NCBI GenBank assembly: GCA_035711465.1
Contig: DASTCC010000286.1
Coordinates: 1-18,565 of the forward strand
Origin: DASTCC01 sp035711465
GTDB lineage: Bacteria; Acidobacteriota; Vicinamibacteria; Vicinamibacterales; SCN-69-37
Reading direction: 5' to 3'
DNA length: 18,565 bases
The notes below the pieces were generated by a model. The model had not been told where the DNA came from. It was given only the letters and a program-made list of their open reading frames with translations, and did no database searches. This document shows positions 7,924 to 14,613 of the stretch, one piece after another; the first letter of the stretch is position 1, and each line of letters starts with the position of its first letter. The position numbers were made by a program, and so were the translations under genes.

Positions 7924-8765
7924 GTCCGATCCACGATCAGACCTATCGCCGCTACCACGGCGTGCGGACGCCGCCGGGCCGCTCCTGGCTGGTCATCCTC
8001 AGCGCCGGCATCCGGACGATGCTCGGACGCAAGCCGTTCCTGGGGTTGATGGTGCTCGCGTGGCTGCCGTTCATCGGCTACGCCATCCAGATTTACGGCG
8101 CGGCGATGTATCCGCAGATGACCCAGATCCTGAACGTCGGCCCGCGCACGTTCATGTCGTTCCTCGAGACCCAGTCGCCGTTCCTGTTCTTCGTGACCAT
8201 CTATGTCGGTTCGGGCCTGATCGCCAGCGACCGCCGCGCCAACGCGCTGCAGATCTATCTGTCCAAGCCGCTGATGCGGATCGAGTACATCGGCGGCAAG
8301 CTCGCGGTGCTGATGGCGTTCCTGATCTTCGTGACGCTGGTGCCGGCGCTGCTGCTGTTGATCCTGCAGGCGATGTTCGCCGGCAACCTCGGCCTGATCC
8401 GCAACAACCCGCACGTGATTCCGGCGATCGTGCTGGCGTCGCTGGCGCGGGTCATCGTCGCCTCGTTTACGATGCTGGCCTTGTCGTCGCTCTCGAAGAG
8501 CACGCGCTACGTCGCCGTGCTCTACACCGGGGCGATCTTCTTCACCGAGGCGATGTACGGCGTCCTCAGGCTGGTGACCGGATCGTCGCGCGTCGCCTGG
8601 GTGTCGATCGGCGGCAACCTCAATCAGATCACCGACGCGATGTTCCGCCAGCCGCTGCGCTACGAGACGCCGGTGGTGGTGTCGGCCCTGGTGCTCATCG
8701 GTCTGGTCGTGGTGTCGATGTCGGTGCTCGAGCGCCGCGTGCGCGCCGTGGAGATCGTCGCGTGA
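7920..8765 (+). CDS. ABC-2 type transporter permease
   Basis: A 281-residue integral membrane protein with about six hydrophobic segments: near residues 40-60, then a segment starting SPFLFFVTIYVGSG, the long LAVLMAFLIFVTLVPALLLL run, the VIPAIVLASLARVIVASF segment, YVAVLYTGAIFFTEAMYG, and the final VVVSALVLIGLVVVSMSVL. A cytoplasmic N-terminal stretch (DQTYRRYHGVRTPPG) precedes the first helix. The motif IASDRRANALQIYLSKPL after helix 2 is the coupling region typical of ABC-2 permeases. It overlaps the first ATPase (ATGA) and the second ATPase (GTGA), so stoichiometric expression is likely. The transported substrate cannot be inferred. Confidence 0.88.
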   Translation: MSPIHDQTYRRYHGVRTPPGRSWLVILSAGIRTMLGRKPFLGLMVLAWLPFIGYAIQIYGAAMYPQMTQILNVGPRTFMSFLETQSPFLFFVTIYVGSGLIASDRRANALQIYLSKPLMRIEYIGGKLAVLMAFLIFVTLVPALLLLILQAMFAGNLGLIRNNPHVIPAIVLASLARVIVASFTMLALSSLSKSTRYVAVLYTGAIFFTEAMYGVLRLVTGSSRVAWVSIGGNLNQITDAMFRQPLRYETPVVVSALVLIGLVVVSMSVLERRVRAVEIVA

Positions 8766-9697
8766 GCGCGCCCATCCTTGCCGCGGAGCATCTGTCGAAG
8801 TGGTACGGTCAGGTCATCGGCCTGAACGACGTCTCGGTGCACGTGCCGCCCGGGATCACCGGCCTGCTCGGGCCGAACGGCGCCGGCAAGAGCACGTTCA
8901 TGAAGCTCATCACCGGCCAGCTCAAGCCGAGCAAGGGCGACGTCAAGGTGCTCGGCGAGCCGATCTGGGCCAACCCGAAGCTGTTCTTCCGGATCGGCTT
9001 CTGCCCCGAGCAGGACGCGTTCTACGAGCGGATGACCGGGCTCGAGTGGGTCACCGCGCTGGTGCGGCTCAACGGGCTGGATGAGCGCGCGGCGAAGGCC
9101 GCTGCCGAGCGCGCGCTGGCGCAGGTCGATTTGATGGAGGCCGCGCACAAGAAGATCGGCGCCTACAGCAAGGGCATGCGGCAGCGCGTCAAGCTGGCGC
9201 AGGCGATCGTCCACGATCCCGAGCTGCTCATCCTCGACGAGCCGCTCTCGGGGATGGACCCGCTCGGCCGCCGCAAGACGATTCGCATGATTCGCGACTG
9301 GGCGCGGCAGGGCAAGAGCGTCCTCGTCTCCAGCCACATCCTGCACGAGATCGAGTCGATGACCGCGAACATCCTGCTCATCAACAACGGCCGGATCATC
9401 GCCGAGGGCAACGTCCACCAGATTCGCGACCTGATCGACACGCACCCGCACACCGTGCACATCCGCGGCGAGAATCCGCGAGGTCTGGCGCGCGAGTTCC
9501 TGGCGCGCGCCGACGTCATCAGCATGCGCTTCGAGCCGGGCGCGGTCGTGATCGAGACGGGGCAGCCCGATGCCTTCTACGCCAGCCTCACGGAGCTCGT
9601 CGCGGCGGGGCAGAGCGGCACGATCGAGGAAGTGACGTCGCCCGACGACAACCTGCAGGCGGTGTTCAAATACCTCGTCAAGGAAGTAGGCCACTGA
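8762..9697 (+). CDS. ABC transporter ATP-binding protein (second of pair)
   Basis: A 311-residue ATPase with Walker A GPNGAGKST (37-45), signature SKGMR (136-140), Walker B LLILDEP (155-161) and the switch His at 191. The Q-loop is canonical (CPEQDAFYERM), unlike the first ATPase, whose equivalent position is Glu. The start is GTG 8762, whose bases overlap the permease stop (GTGA), and the ABC core begins at once. A C-terminal domain of about 100 residues follows. It pairs with the permease at 9697. The two ATPases may form a heterodimer, or each may serve its own permease. Confidence 0.9.
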   Translation: MSAPILAAEHLSKWYGQVIGLNDVSVHVPPGITGLLGPNGAGKSTFMKLITGQLKPSKGDVKVLGEPIWANPKLFFRIGFCPEQDAFYERMTGLEWVTALVRLNGLDERAAKAAAERALAQVDLMEAAHKKIGAYSKGMRQRVKLAQAIVHDPELLILDEPLSGMDPLGRRKTIRMIRDWARQGKSVLVSSHILHEIESMTANILLINNGRIIAEGNVHQIRDLIDTHPHTVHIRGENPRGLAREFLARADVISMRFEPGAVVIETGQPDAFYASLTELVAAGQSGTIEEVTSPDDNLQAVFKYLVKEVGH

Positions 9698-10560
9698 TGG
9701 CGACCACCCCGGCCACGGCGCCGCCGCCCGCGCGCGAGCACCGCGCGCCGGGTCTGCTCTACGCGGCGCTCCGCGTGTTCGATCTCTCGCTCGGCGAGAT
9801 GCTCTGGTCCCGGCGCACGGTGTTCATGGCGCTCGTCGTCGGGCTACCGGTGTTCATCGCCATCGTGATCCGGCTGTTTGCGGCCGCCGGCCTGCCCATG
9901 GGGCGCGCCAACGGCGTGTCGCTCACCGGGCCGATCATCTTCGGCCTGATGATCTGGCTGATGTTCGTGCGCTTCTGCGTCCCCGTGCTCGCGGTGTTCT
10001 ACGGGACGTCGCTCATCGCCGACGAGGTCGAGGACAAGACGATCACCTATCTTTTCTCGCGCCCGATTCCGCGCGAAGCCGTGCTCCTCGGCAAGTACCT
10101 CGCCTATCTGGCCTGCACGATCTTCGTCGTGCTGCCGGCCGTGATCCTGATGTGGCTCCTGATCGTGCCCATCGGCGGCACCCTCGGCGCCGGCTTCATC
10201 GACCTGCTCAAGGACCTCGTCGTGTTGGCGCTCGGCCTCGTCGTCTACGGCGCCGTGTTCGCGCTGGCTGGCGCCCGGCTCAAGCGCCCGCTGCTCATCG
10301 GACTGATCTTCGTCTTCGGCTGGGAGAACTTCGCGATGGCGGTGCCCGGCAACCTCAAGCGCCTGACGGTGGCTTACTACCTTCAGGGCCTGGTACCGCA
10401 TGCCATGCCGAACGACTCGGCGGTCAGTCTGCTGCAGTCGATCTTCCTGACCAATCCGGGGTTGGGGGAGAGCCTGTTCTGGCTGGCCGTCATCGAGGTC
10501 GTCTGCCTCGGGCTCGCCGCCCGGTCCGTCGCCAGGCGCGAGTACGTCCTCGAGCAGTAA
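9697..10560 (+). CDS. ABC-2 type transporter permease (second of pair)
   Basis: A 287-residue membrane protein with about six hydrophobic segments, including VFMALVVGLPVFIAIVIRLF, an IIFGLMIWLMFVRFCVPVL run, LACTIFVVLPAVILMWLLIV, LVVLALGLVVYGAVFALAGA, LLIGLIFVFGW and LFWLAVIEVVCLGLAA. IADEVEDKTITYLFSRPI between helices 2 and 3 is the ABC-2 coupling motif, parallel to IASDRRANALQIYLSKPL in the first permease. It starts with a TGATG overlap after the second ATPase. An ATPase-permease pair repeated twice suggests a duplicated module or a hetero-tetrameric exporter. A GC dyad lies just after its stop. Confidence 0.88.
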   Translation: MATTPATAPPPAREHRAPGLLYAALRVFDLSLGEMLWSRRTVFMALVVGLPVFIAIVIRLFAAAGLPMGRANGVSLTGPIIFGLMIWLMFVRFCVPVLAVFYGTSLIADEVEDKTITYLFSRPIPREAVLLGKYLAYLACTIFVVLPAVILMWLLIVPIGGTLGAGFIDLLKDLVVLALGLVVYGAVFALAGARLKRPLLIGLIFVFGWENFAMAVPGNLKRLTVAYYLQGLVPHAMPNDSAVSLLQSIFLTNPGLGESLFWLAVIEVVCLGLAARSVARREYVLEQ

Positions 10561-10568
10561 GGCATTTC

Positions 10569-10584
10569 CGGCCGGTTCCGGCCG
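10569..10584 (+). terminator. GC hairpin after the ABC cassette
   Basis: CGGCCG (10569-10574) and CGGCCG (10579-10584) form a perfect stem around GTTC, 9 bases after the last permease stop. There is no U-run. It may end the cassette transcript, since a TATAAT box for the next gene follows. Confidence 0.35.
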
Positions 10585-10613
10585 ACAGGGGAACCCGCCT
10601 CATCCAGGCGCCG

Positions 10614-10619
10614 TATAAT
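10614..10619 (+). promoter_or_regulatory. Consensus -10 box (TATAAT) for the 10640 gene
   Basis: A perfect TATAAT lies 20 bases before the ATG at 10640, with GAGAGG (10625-10630) as a possible ribosome binding site 9 bases before the ATG. A start about 7 bases after the box would give a leader of some 14 bases. No clear -35 box is seen 16-18 bases upstream. Confidence 0.55.
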
Positions 10620-10639
10620 GCCTTGAGAGGCAAAGCTTT

Positions 10640-11635
10640 ATGACCCAGCGGACCCGCTATTTCCTTACGGTTTCGGCACTGGTTATCGCTGTCGGGCTCG
10701 GTACCGGGCTGGTCGCCTACTACAACGGCGGCATGCTCTCGCGCAGCGCTGGGCCAGCCGAGTTTGCCTACGTGCCGACCGACTCGGCGACGCTGGCCTA
10801 TGCCGACGTGCGGACGATCATGAACTCCGAGTTCAGCCAGCGTCTGCGCCAGCTTCTGCCGACCGGTGAGGACAAGACCCGAATTCAGAACGAGCTGGGT
10901 CTGGACATCGAACGCGACATCGACACCGTCGTCGCCACCTTCATGCCGGGCAAGAACAGCGAGGCGGGCATCGTGCTCGTCCGCGGCCGGTTCGACGACG
11001 ACATGATCCAGACCAAGGCCGTGCAGCATGGCGCCAAGGTCGAGACGTATCGTGGCAAGAAGCTGATCCTCGGATCGCATTCCGCCACCATCCAGCGCGA
11101 CGGCGCCACGACCGAGATTCAGAAGACCGGCGGCGTCGCCGTTCTCGAGCCTGGCCTCCTGGCGCTCGGCGACGGCGCCACGCTCAAGCGCGCCATCGAC
11201 GCCGCGGCCGAGCGGAAGAACATCACGCAGAACAGCGAGATGATGAAGCTCGTGAACGACATTCAGGGGACGGGCAACGCCTGGGCCGTCGGCCGCATGG
11301 ATGCGGTCGCGCAGCATGGCGGCATCCCTGAGGCGGCCAGGACGCAGATGTCGTCGGTGCAGTGGTTCTCGGTTGTCGCCAACGTCAACGGCGGCCTGAA
11401 CGGCACGCTGCGCGCCGTCACTCGCGACGAGCAGTCGGCGACCGACCTTCGCACGATGGTGGCGGGCGGCCTCGCCGGCCTGCGGATGATGGCCGGGCAG
11501 GACAAGCGCGTCGAGGCGCTGACCAACTCCGTCCAGGTCCAGGGCCAGGGCACGACTGTGGCGGTGACCTTCTCGCTGCAGCCTGAGCTGCTCGACCTCA
11601 TCGCCAAGACCACCGGCGCGCCGATCGGCAAGTAA
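10640..11635 (+). CDS. Membrane-anchored protein of unknown function
   Basis: A 331-residue protein I do not recognise. One N-terminal hydrophobic segment (about residues 7-28, YFLTVSALVIAVGLGTG) acts as an anchor or uncleaved signal, followed by a hydrophilic, mainly alpha/beta domain outside the membrane. Visible features are VPTDSATLAYADVRTIM near 46-62, suggesting a beta-strand lead-in, EFSQRLRQLLPTGEDKTRIQ as a helix, and a repeated build of short strands with Gly-Gly turns. The C-terminus ends in SLQPELLDLIAKTTG. There are few Cys and no obvious catalytic motif. It has its own TATAAT box and is followed after 1 base by lspA, so it may be the first gene of a lspA-thiolase unit. A surface or periplasmic role is likely, but function is unassigned. 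Confidence 0.7.
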   Translation: MTQRTRYFLTVSALVIAVGLGTGLVAYYNGGMLSRSAGPAEFAYVPTDSATLAYADVRTIMNSEFSQRLRQLLPTGEDKTRIQNELGLDIERDIDTVVATFMPGKNSEAGIVLVRGRFDDDMIQTKAVQHGAKVETYRGKKLILGSHSATIQRDGATTEIQKTGGVAVLEPGLLALGDGATLKRAIDAAAERKNITQNSEMMKLVNDIQGTGNAWAVGRMDAVAQHGGIPEAARTQMSSVQWFSVVANVNGGLNGTLRAVTRDEQSATDLRTMVAGGLAGLRMMAGQDKRVEALTNSVQVQGQGTTVAVTFSLQPELLDLIAKTTGAPIGK

Positions 11636-11636
11636 A

Positions 11637-12164
11637 TTGGCACGGTCAGGACGACTGACCATCCTCGGCGCGCGCGTGCTGCTCTGCGTGCTCGTCGCGG
11701 CGACCATCGGCTGCGATCGCGTCAGCAAGCAGCTCGCCGTCACCAACCTGGCCGGCGCGGCGCCGCGCTCGATGCTCGGCGGCACCGTCCGGCTCGAATA
11801 CACAGAAAACGCGGGCGGCTTCCTCAGCCTGGGCGCGGATTGGCCTGTCGTCGTGCGCACGACGGTCTTCACCGGCGCGACCGGGCTTGGGCTCGTCGGC
11901 CTCGCTGCCTTTGCCTACTCATTGCGGCGGCGCTGGTGGCCGCTCGTCGGCTTGACGCTGTTCGTCGCCGGCGGCCTCTCCAACTGGGTCGATCGCGTCG
12001 TCGCCGGACACGTCGTCGACTTCATGATCGTCGGCTACGGTCCGTTGCGCACCGGCGTCTTCAACGTCGCCGACGTCGCGCTGATGCTCGGCGCCGCCAT
12101 CTTCGCCGCGGCCGAGACGCAGGACTGGATCTCGCGCCGGACCCGATATGATCGTCCCGCATGA
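11637..12164 (+). CDS. lspA: Lipoprotein signal peptidase (signal peptidase II)
   Basis: A 175-residue aspartic membrane protease that cleaves prolipoprotein signal peptides ahead of the lipidated Cys. Motifs are DRVSK (27-31), YTENAGGFLSLG (55-66; the family usually has ENxGAFF, so Gly here is a mild deviation), GGLSNWVDRVVAGHVVDF (112-129) and FNVADVAL (142-149). By family alignment the catalytic pair is Asp128 and Asp146. About four transmembrane helices are visible. The start is TTG 11637, one base after the previous stop. No strong Shine-Dalgarno is seen, so translation may be coupled to the preceding gene. It overlaps the thiolase gene by four bases (ATGA). Its product would process the lipoprotein at 5502. 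Confidence 0.92.
   Translation: MARSGRLTILGARVLLCVLVAATIGCDRVSKQLAVTNLAGAAPRSMLGGTVRLEYTENAGGFLSLGADWPVVVRTTVFTGATGLGLVGLAAFAYSLRRRWWPLVGLTLFVAGGLSNWVDRVVAGHVVDFMIVGYGPLRTGVFNVADVALMLGAAIFAAAETQDWISRRTRYDRPA
12147..12152 (+). promoter_or_regulatory. Putative -10 hexamer (TATGAT) before the first thiolase
   Basis: TATGAT ends 8 bases before the thiolase ATG at 12161 and lies inside the end of lspA. Transcription from it would start at or beside the start codon. No -35 match is obvious. The gene could also be expressed by read-through from lspA. Confidence 0.35.
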
Positions 12165-13360
12165 GTGACGTCGTCATTGTCGGTGCCGCGCGCACCGCGA
12201 TCGGCCGCTACGGCGGCACCCTCCGCGACACCCATCCCGCCGAGCTCGGCGCCCGCGCCGTCAAGGCCGCATTGGCGCGGAGCGGTGTCGATCCGGACGC
12301 GGTCGACGAAGTCTTCGTCGGCCATGGCCGCCAGGCCGGTTCCGGTCCGAATCCAGCGCGGCAGGTGGGGCGCCGTGCCGGCCTCCCGGATACCGTCCCC
12401 GCCCAGACCATCAACCAGGCGTGCGCGTCGGGACTGCAGGCGGTTGCGCTCGGCGCGCAGAGCATCCAGCTGGGACGCGCATCGGTCGTGGTCGCCGGCG
12501 GCATCGAGTCCATGAGCCGCATGCCCTACTTCGTCGACAGCAGCGACGCCCGCTGGGGCCATCGCATGGGCGATTTCAAGCTCGTCGACGCGATGTACCG
12601 CGACGGGTTCCTCTGTCCGCTCTCCGGTCTGATCATGGGCCAGACCGCCGAAGTGCTCGCGCGCCAGTACGGGATCACGCGCGAGGCCTCGGACGAATTC
12701 GCGTTCGAGAGCCAGCGCAAGGCGCAGGAGGCGATCGCAGCAGGCCGTTTCAAGGACGAGATCGTCGCCGCGCCGGGGCAGGACGCGAAAGGAAAGCCGG
12801 TCGTGCTCGAGGTCGACGAGCATCCGCGCGCGGGCGTGACGGTCGAGAGCCTTCGCAAATTGCCGCTGGTCTTCGAGGCCGTCGAAGGACAGACGGGCAT
12901 CATCACCGCGGGATCCTCGTCGGGCATCACGGATGGCGGCGCCGCCGTCGTGCTGATGTCGGGCGACGACGCCAGGGCGCGCGGCATCGCGCCGATCGCG
13001 CGCATCGTCGATTGGGCAACCGCAGGCGTGGACCCGCGGATCATGGGGATCGGACCGGTGCCGGCGATCCGCAAGCTCTTCGCGCGCACCGGGCTGACGA
13101 TGGCGGACTTCGACCTGGTGGAGCTGAACGAGGCGTTCGCCGCCCAGGTCCTGGCAGTGCTGAAGGACATCCCGATTCCGGCCGATCGTCTGAACGTCAA
13201 TGGCGGCGCGATCGCGCTCGGGCATCCGATTGGATGCACCGGCACCAGGATGCTCGTCACACTTCTGCACGAAATGCGGCGTCGCGACGCCAGACGCGGT
13301 CTGGCGACGCTCTGCGTCAGCGGCGGCCTGGGCATGGCCCTCGCCGTGGAAGCGGCGTGA
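12161..13360 (+). CDS. Thiolase (acetyl-CoA C-acetyltransferase family), first copy
   Basis: A 399-residue thiolase. It would condense two acetyl-CoA to acetoacetyl-CoA or cleave 3-ketoacyl-CoA in the cytoplasm. The nucleophile is Cys88 in INQACASGLQAV, the second site has His355 in NGGAIALGHPIGCTGTR, and the C-terminal cysteine is Cys385 in CVSGGLGMALAVE. The last motif departs from the usual CxGGGxG, with Ser in place of the first Gly. GGIESMSRMPY and VELNEAFAAQ are also present. Both thiolases share these blocks but differ widely elsewhere, so they are not a recent duplication. The start overlaps the lspA stop. Direction and chain length cannot be read from sequence. Confidence 0.93.
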   Translation: MSDVVIVGAARTAIGRYGGTLRDTHPAELGARAVKAALARSGVDPDAVDEVFVGHGRQAGSGPNPARQVGRRAGLPDTVPAQTINQACASGLQAVALGAQSIQLGRASVVVAGGIESMSRMPYFVDSSDARWGHRMGDFKLVDAMYRDGFLCPLSGLIMGQTAEVLARQYGITREASDEFAFESQRKAQEAIAAGRFKDEIVAAPGQDAKGKPVVLEVDEHPRAGVTVESLRKLPLVFEAVEGQTGIITAGSSSGITDGGAAVVLMSGDDARARGIAPIARIVDWATAGVDPRIMGIGPVPAIRKLFARTGLTMADFDLVELNEAFAAQVLAVLKDIPIPADRLNVNGGAIALGHPIGCTGTRMLVTLLHEMRRRDARRGLATLCVSGGLGMALAVEAA

Positions 13361-13404
13361 CGCCGGACACTCCCCCGGTGACCCGGTCGTCGCGTTGAAT
13401 CACG

Positions 13405-13410
13405 TATGAT
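13405..13410 (+). promoter_or_regulatory. Putative -10 hexamer (TATGAT) before the dehydrogenase gene
   Basis: TATGAT lies 41 bases before the preferred GTG start at 13452. Transcription starting about 7 bases after it would give a leader of roughly 35 bases, containing AAGG at 13443-13446, 5 bases before the GTG. No good -35 box is seen. Confidence 0.35.
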
Positions 13411-13451
13411 TGAGGGTTGACGGTCGTCTCTCCCCGGCTGACAAGGTCTTC

Positions 13452-14501
13452 GTGCGTATCGCAGTCATCCCAGGCGACGGAATCGGTAAGGACGTCATCG
13501 CTGAGGCCCTGAAAGCCCTGCGGGCGACGGCCGAGGTGTCGGGACGCGCGCTCGAGCTGGAGATCCTGCCCTGGAGCGCGGATCACTACCTCGCGACGGG
13601 CGAGACCCTGCCAGCCGGCGGCTACGCGATGCTGCGCGACCAGTTCGACGCCATCCTGCTCGGCGCGCTCGGCGATCCGAGGGTGCCCGACAACCGCCAC
13701 GCCCGCGACATCCTGCTCGGCACGCGCTTCGAGCTCGATCTCTACGTCAACTACCGTCCGGTGCGGCTGCTCGACGATCGGCTGAGCCCGCTCAAGGATC
13801 GCGGCCGCAAGGACATCGACTTCGTCGTCTTCCGCGAGAACACCGAGGGCGTCTACGTCTCGGTCGGCGGCCGCTTCAAGGCGGGGACCGAGGACGAGAT
13901 CGCGGTCCAGGAAGAGATCAACACCTACAAGGGCGTGCATCGCATCATCCGTCACGCGTTCGAATTCGCCACGGCGCACGGGCTCACTCGCGTGTGCATG
14001 GCCGACAAGAGCAACGCGATGACGCAGGGCCACGCCCTCTGGCAGCGCGTGTTCAAGAGCGTCGCCGCCGAGTATCCGTCGGTGCAGGCGACGCATCAGT
14101 ACATCGACGCGCTGGCGATGTTCCTGGTCAGGGATCCGGGGCAGTACCAGGTCATCGTCACCAACAACCTCTTCGGCGACATCGTCACCGACATCGGCGG
14201 CGCGCTGCAGGGCGGGCTGGGCATGGCGGCCTCGGGCAACATCCATCCGGGCCGTACGTCGCTCTTCGAGCCGGTCCACGGCTCGGCGCCCCCCCTCGCC
14301 GGGAAGAACGTCGCGAACCCGATGGGCGCGATGCTGTCGGCGGCGATGATGCTCGAGACGGTCGGCTGGCCGACGGAAGCGGCGCGAATCGAGCGGGCCG
14401 TCGAGGCGGCCGTCGCCGCCGGTCAGACGACCGGCGACATCGGCGGCTCACTCGGCACCGCGCAGGTCGGCGACTGGGTGGCGGGCAGGATACGGGAGTA
14501 G
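13452..14501 (+). CDS. leuB: 3-isopropylmalate dehydrogenase-like enzyme (beta-decarboxylating dehydrogenase)
   Basis: A 349-residue NAD-dependent decarboxylating dehydrogenase of the LeuB/isocitrate/tartrate family. The start motif is MRIAVIPGDGIG and the substrate-binding NYRPVR is at 100-105. RENTEGVY (128-135) carries the catalytic Tyr135. DKSNAM has the catalytic Lys186, and the metal-binding Asps are 219, 243 and 247 (YIDALAMF, NNLFGDIVTDIGG). GNIHPGRTSLFEPVHGSAP is the nucleotide-loop region. The pattern recalls actinobacterial-type LeuB, but RENTEG also occurs in homoisocitrate and tartrate dehydrogenases, so substrate is uncertain. No other leucine genes are present. The frame is open from a TTG at 13410; I chose GTG 13452 because homology starts there and an AAGG precedes it. 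Confidence 0.85.
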   Translation: MRIAVIPGDGIGKDVIAEALKALRATAEVSGRALELEILPWSADHYLATGETLPAGGYAMLRDQFDAILLGALGDPRVPDNRHARDILLGTRFELDLYVNYRPVRLLDDRLSPLKDRGRKDIDFVVFRENTEGVYVSVGGRFKAGTEDEIAVQEEINTYKGVHRIIRHAFEFATAHGLTRVCMADKSNAMTQGHALWQRVFKSVAAEYPSVQATHQYIDALAMFLVRDPGQYQVIVTNNLFGDIVTDIGGALQGGLGMAASGNIHPGRTSLFEPVHGSAPPLAGKNVANPMGAMLSAAMMLETVGWPTEAARIERAVEAAVAAGQTTGDIGGSLGTAQVGDWVAGRIRE

Positions 14502-14504
14502 GCG

Positions 14505-14595
14505 GGCTGAAGGCTGAAGGCTGAAGGCTGAAGGCTGAAGGCTGAAGGCTGAAGGCTGAAGGCTGAAGGCTGAAGGCTGAAGGCTGAAGGCTGAA
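14505..14595 (+). repeat. Perfect 13-copy heptamer array (GGCTGAA)13
   Basis: Thirteen uninterrupted identical copies of GGCTGAA span 91 bases, starting 4 bases after the dehydrogenase stop and ending 18 bases before the GTG of the second thiolase. The plus strand has TGA stops in all frames within the array, and the minus strand is open but would only encode a repeated 7-residue pattern. The lack of point differences suggests recent expansion by slippage or active maintenance. Confidence 0.98.
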
Positions 14596-14599
14596 TTCA

Positions 14600-14604
14600 A
14601 AGGA
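14600..14604 (+). promoter_or_regulatory. Ribosome binding site of the second thiolase
   Basis: AAGGA at 14600-14604 lies 9 bases before the GTG at 14614 and just after the heptamer array. It supports the GTG start and shows that the array sits in the 5' leader or spacer and not in the coding part. Confidence 0.7.
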
Positions 14605-14613
14605 TCACAGAGC

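Noticed and set aside
10619..10632. TGCCT/AGGCA hairpin covering the ribosome binding site of the 10640 gene as a regulatory switch
   Set aside because: A start about 7 bases after TATAAT would leave the first arm outside the transcript.
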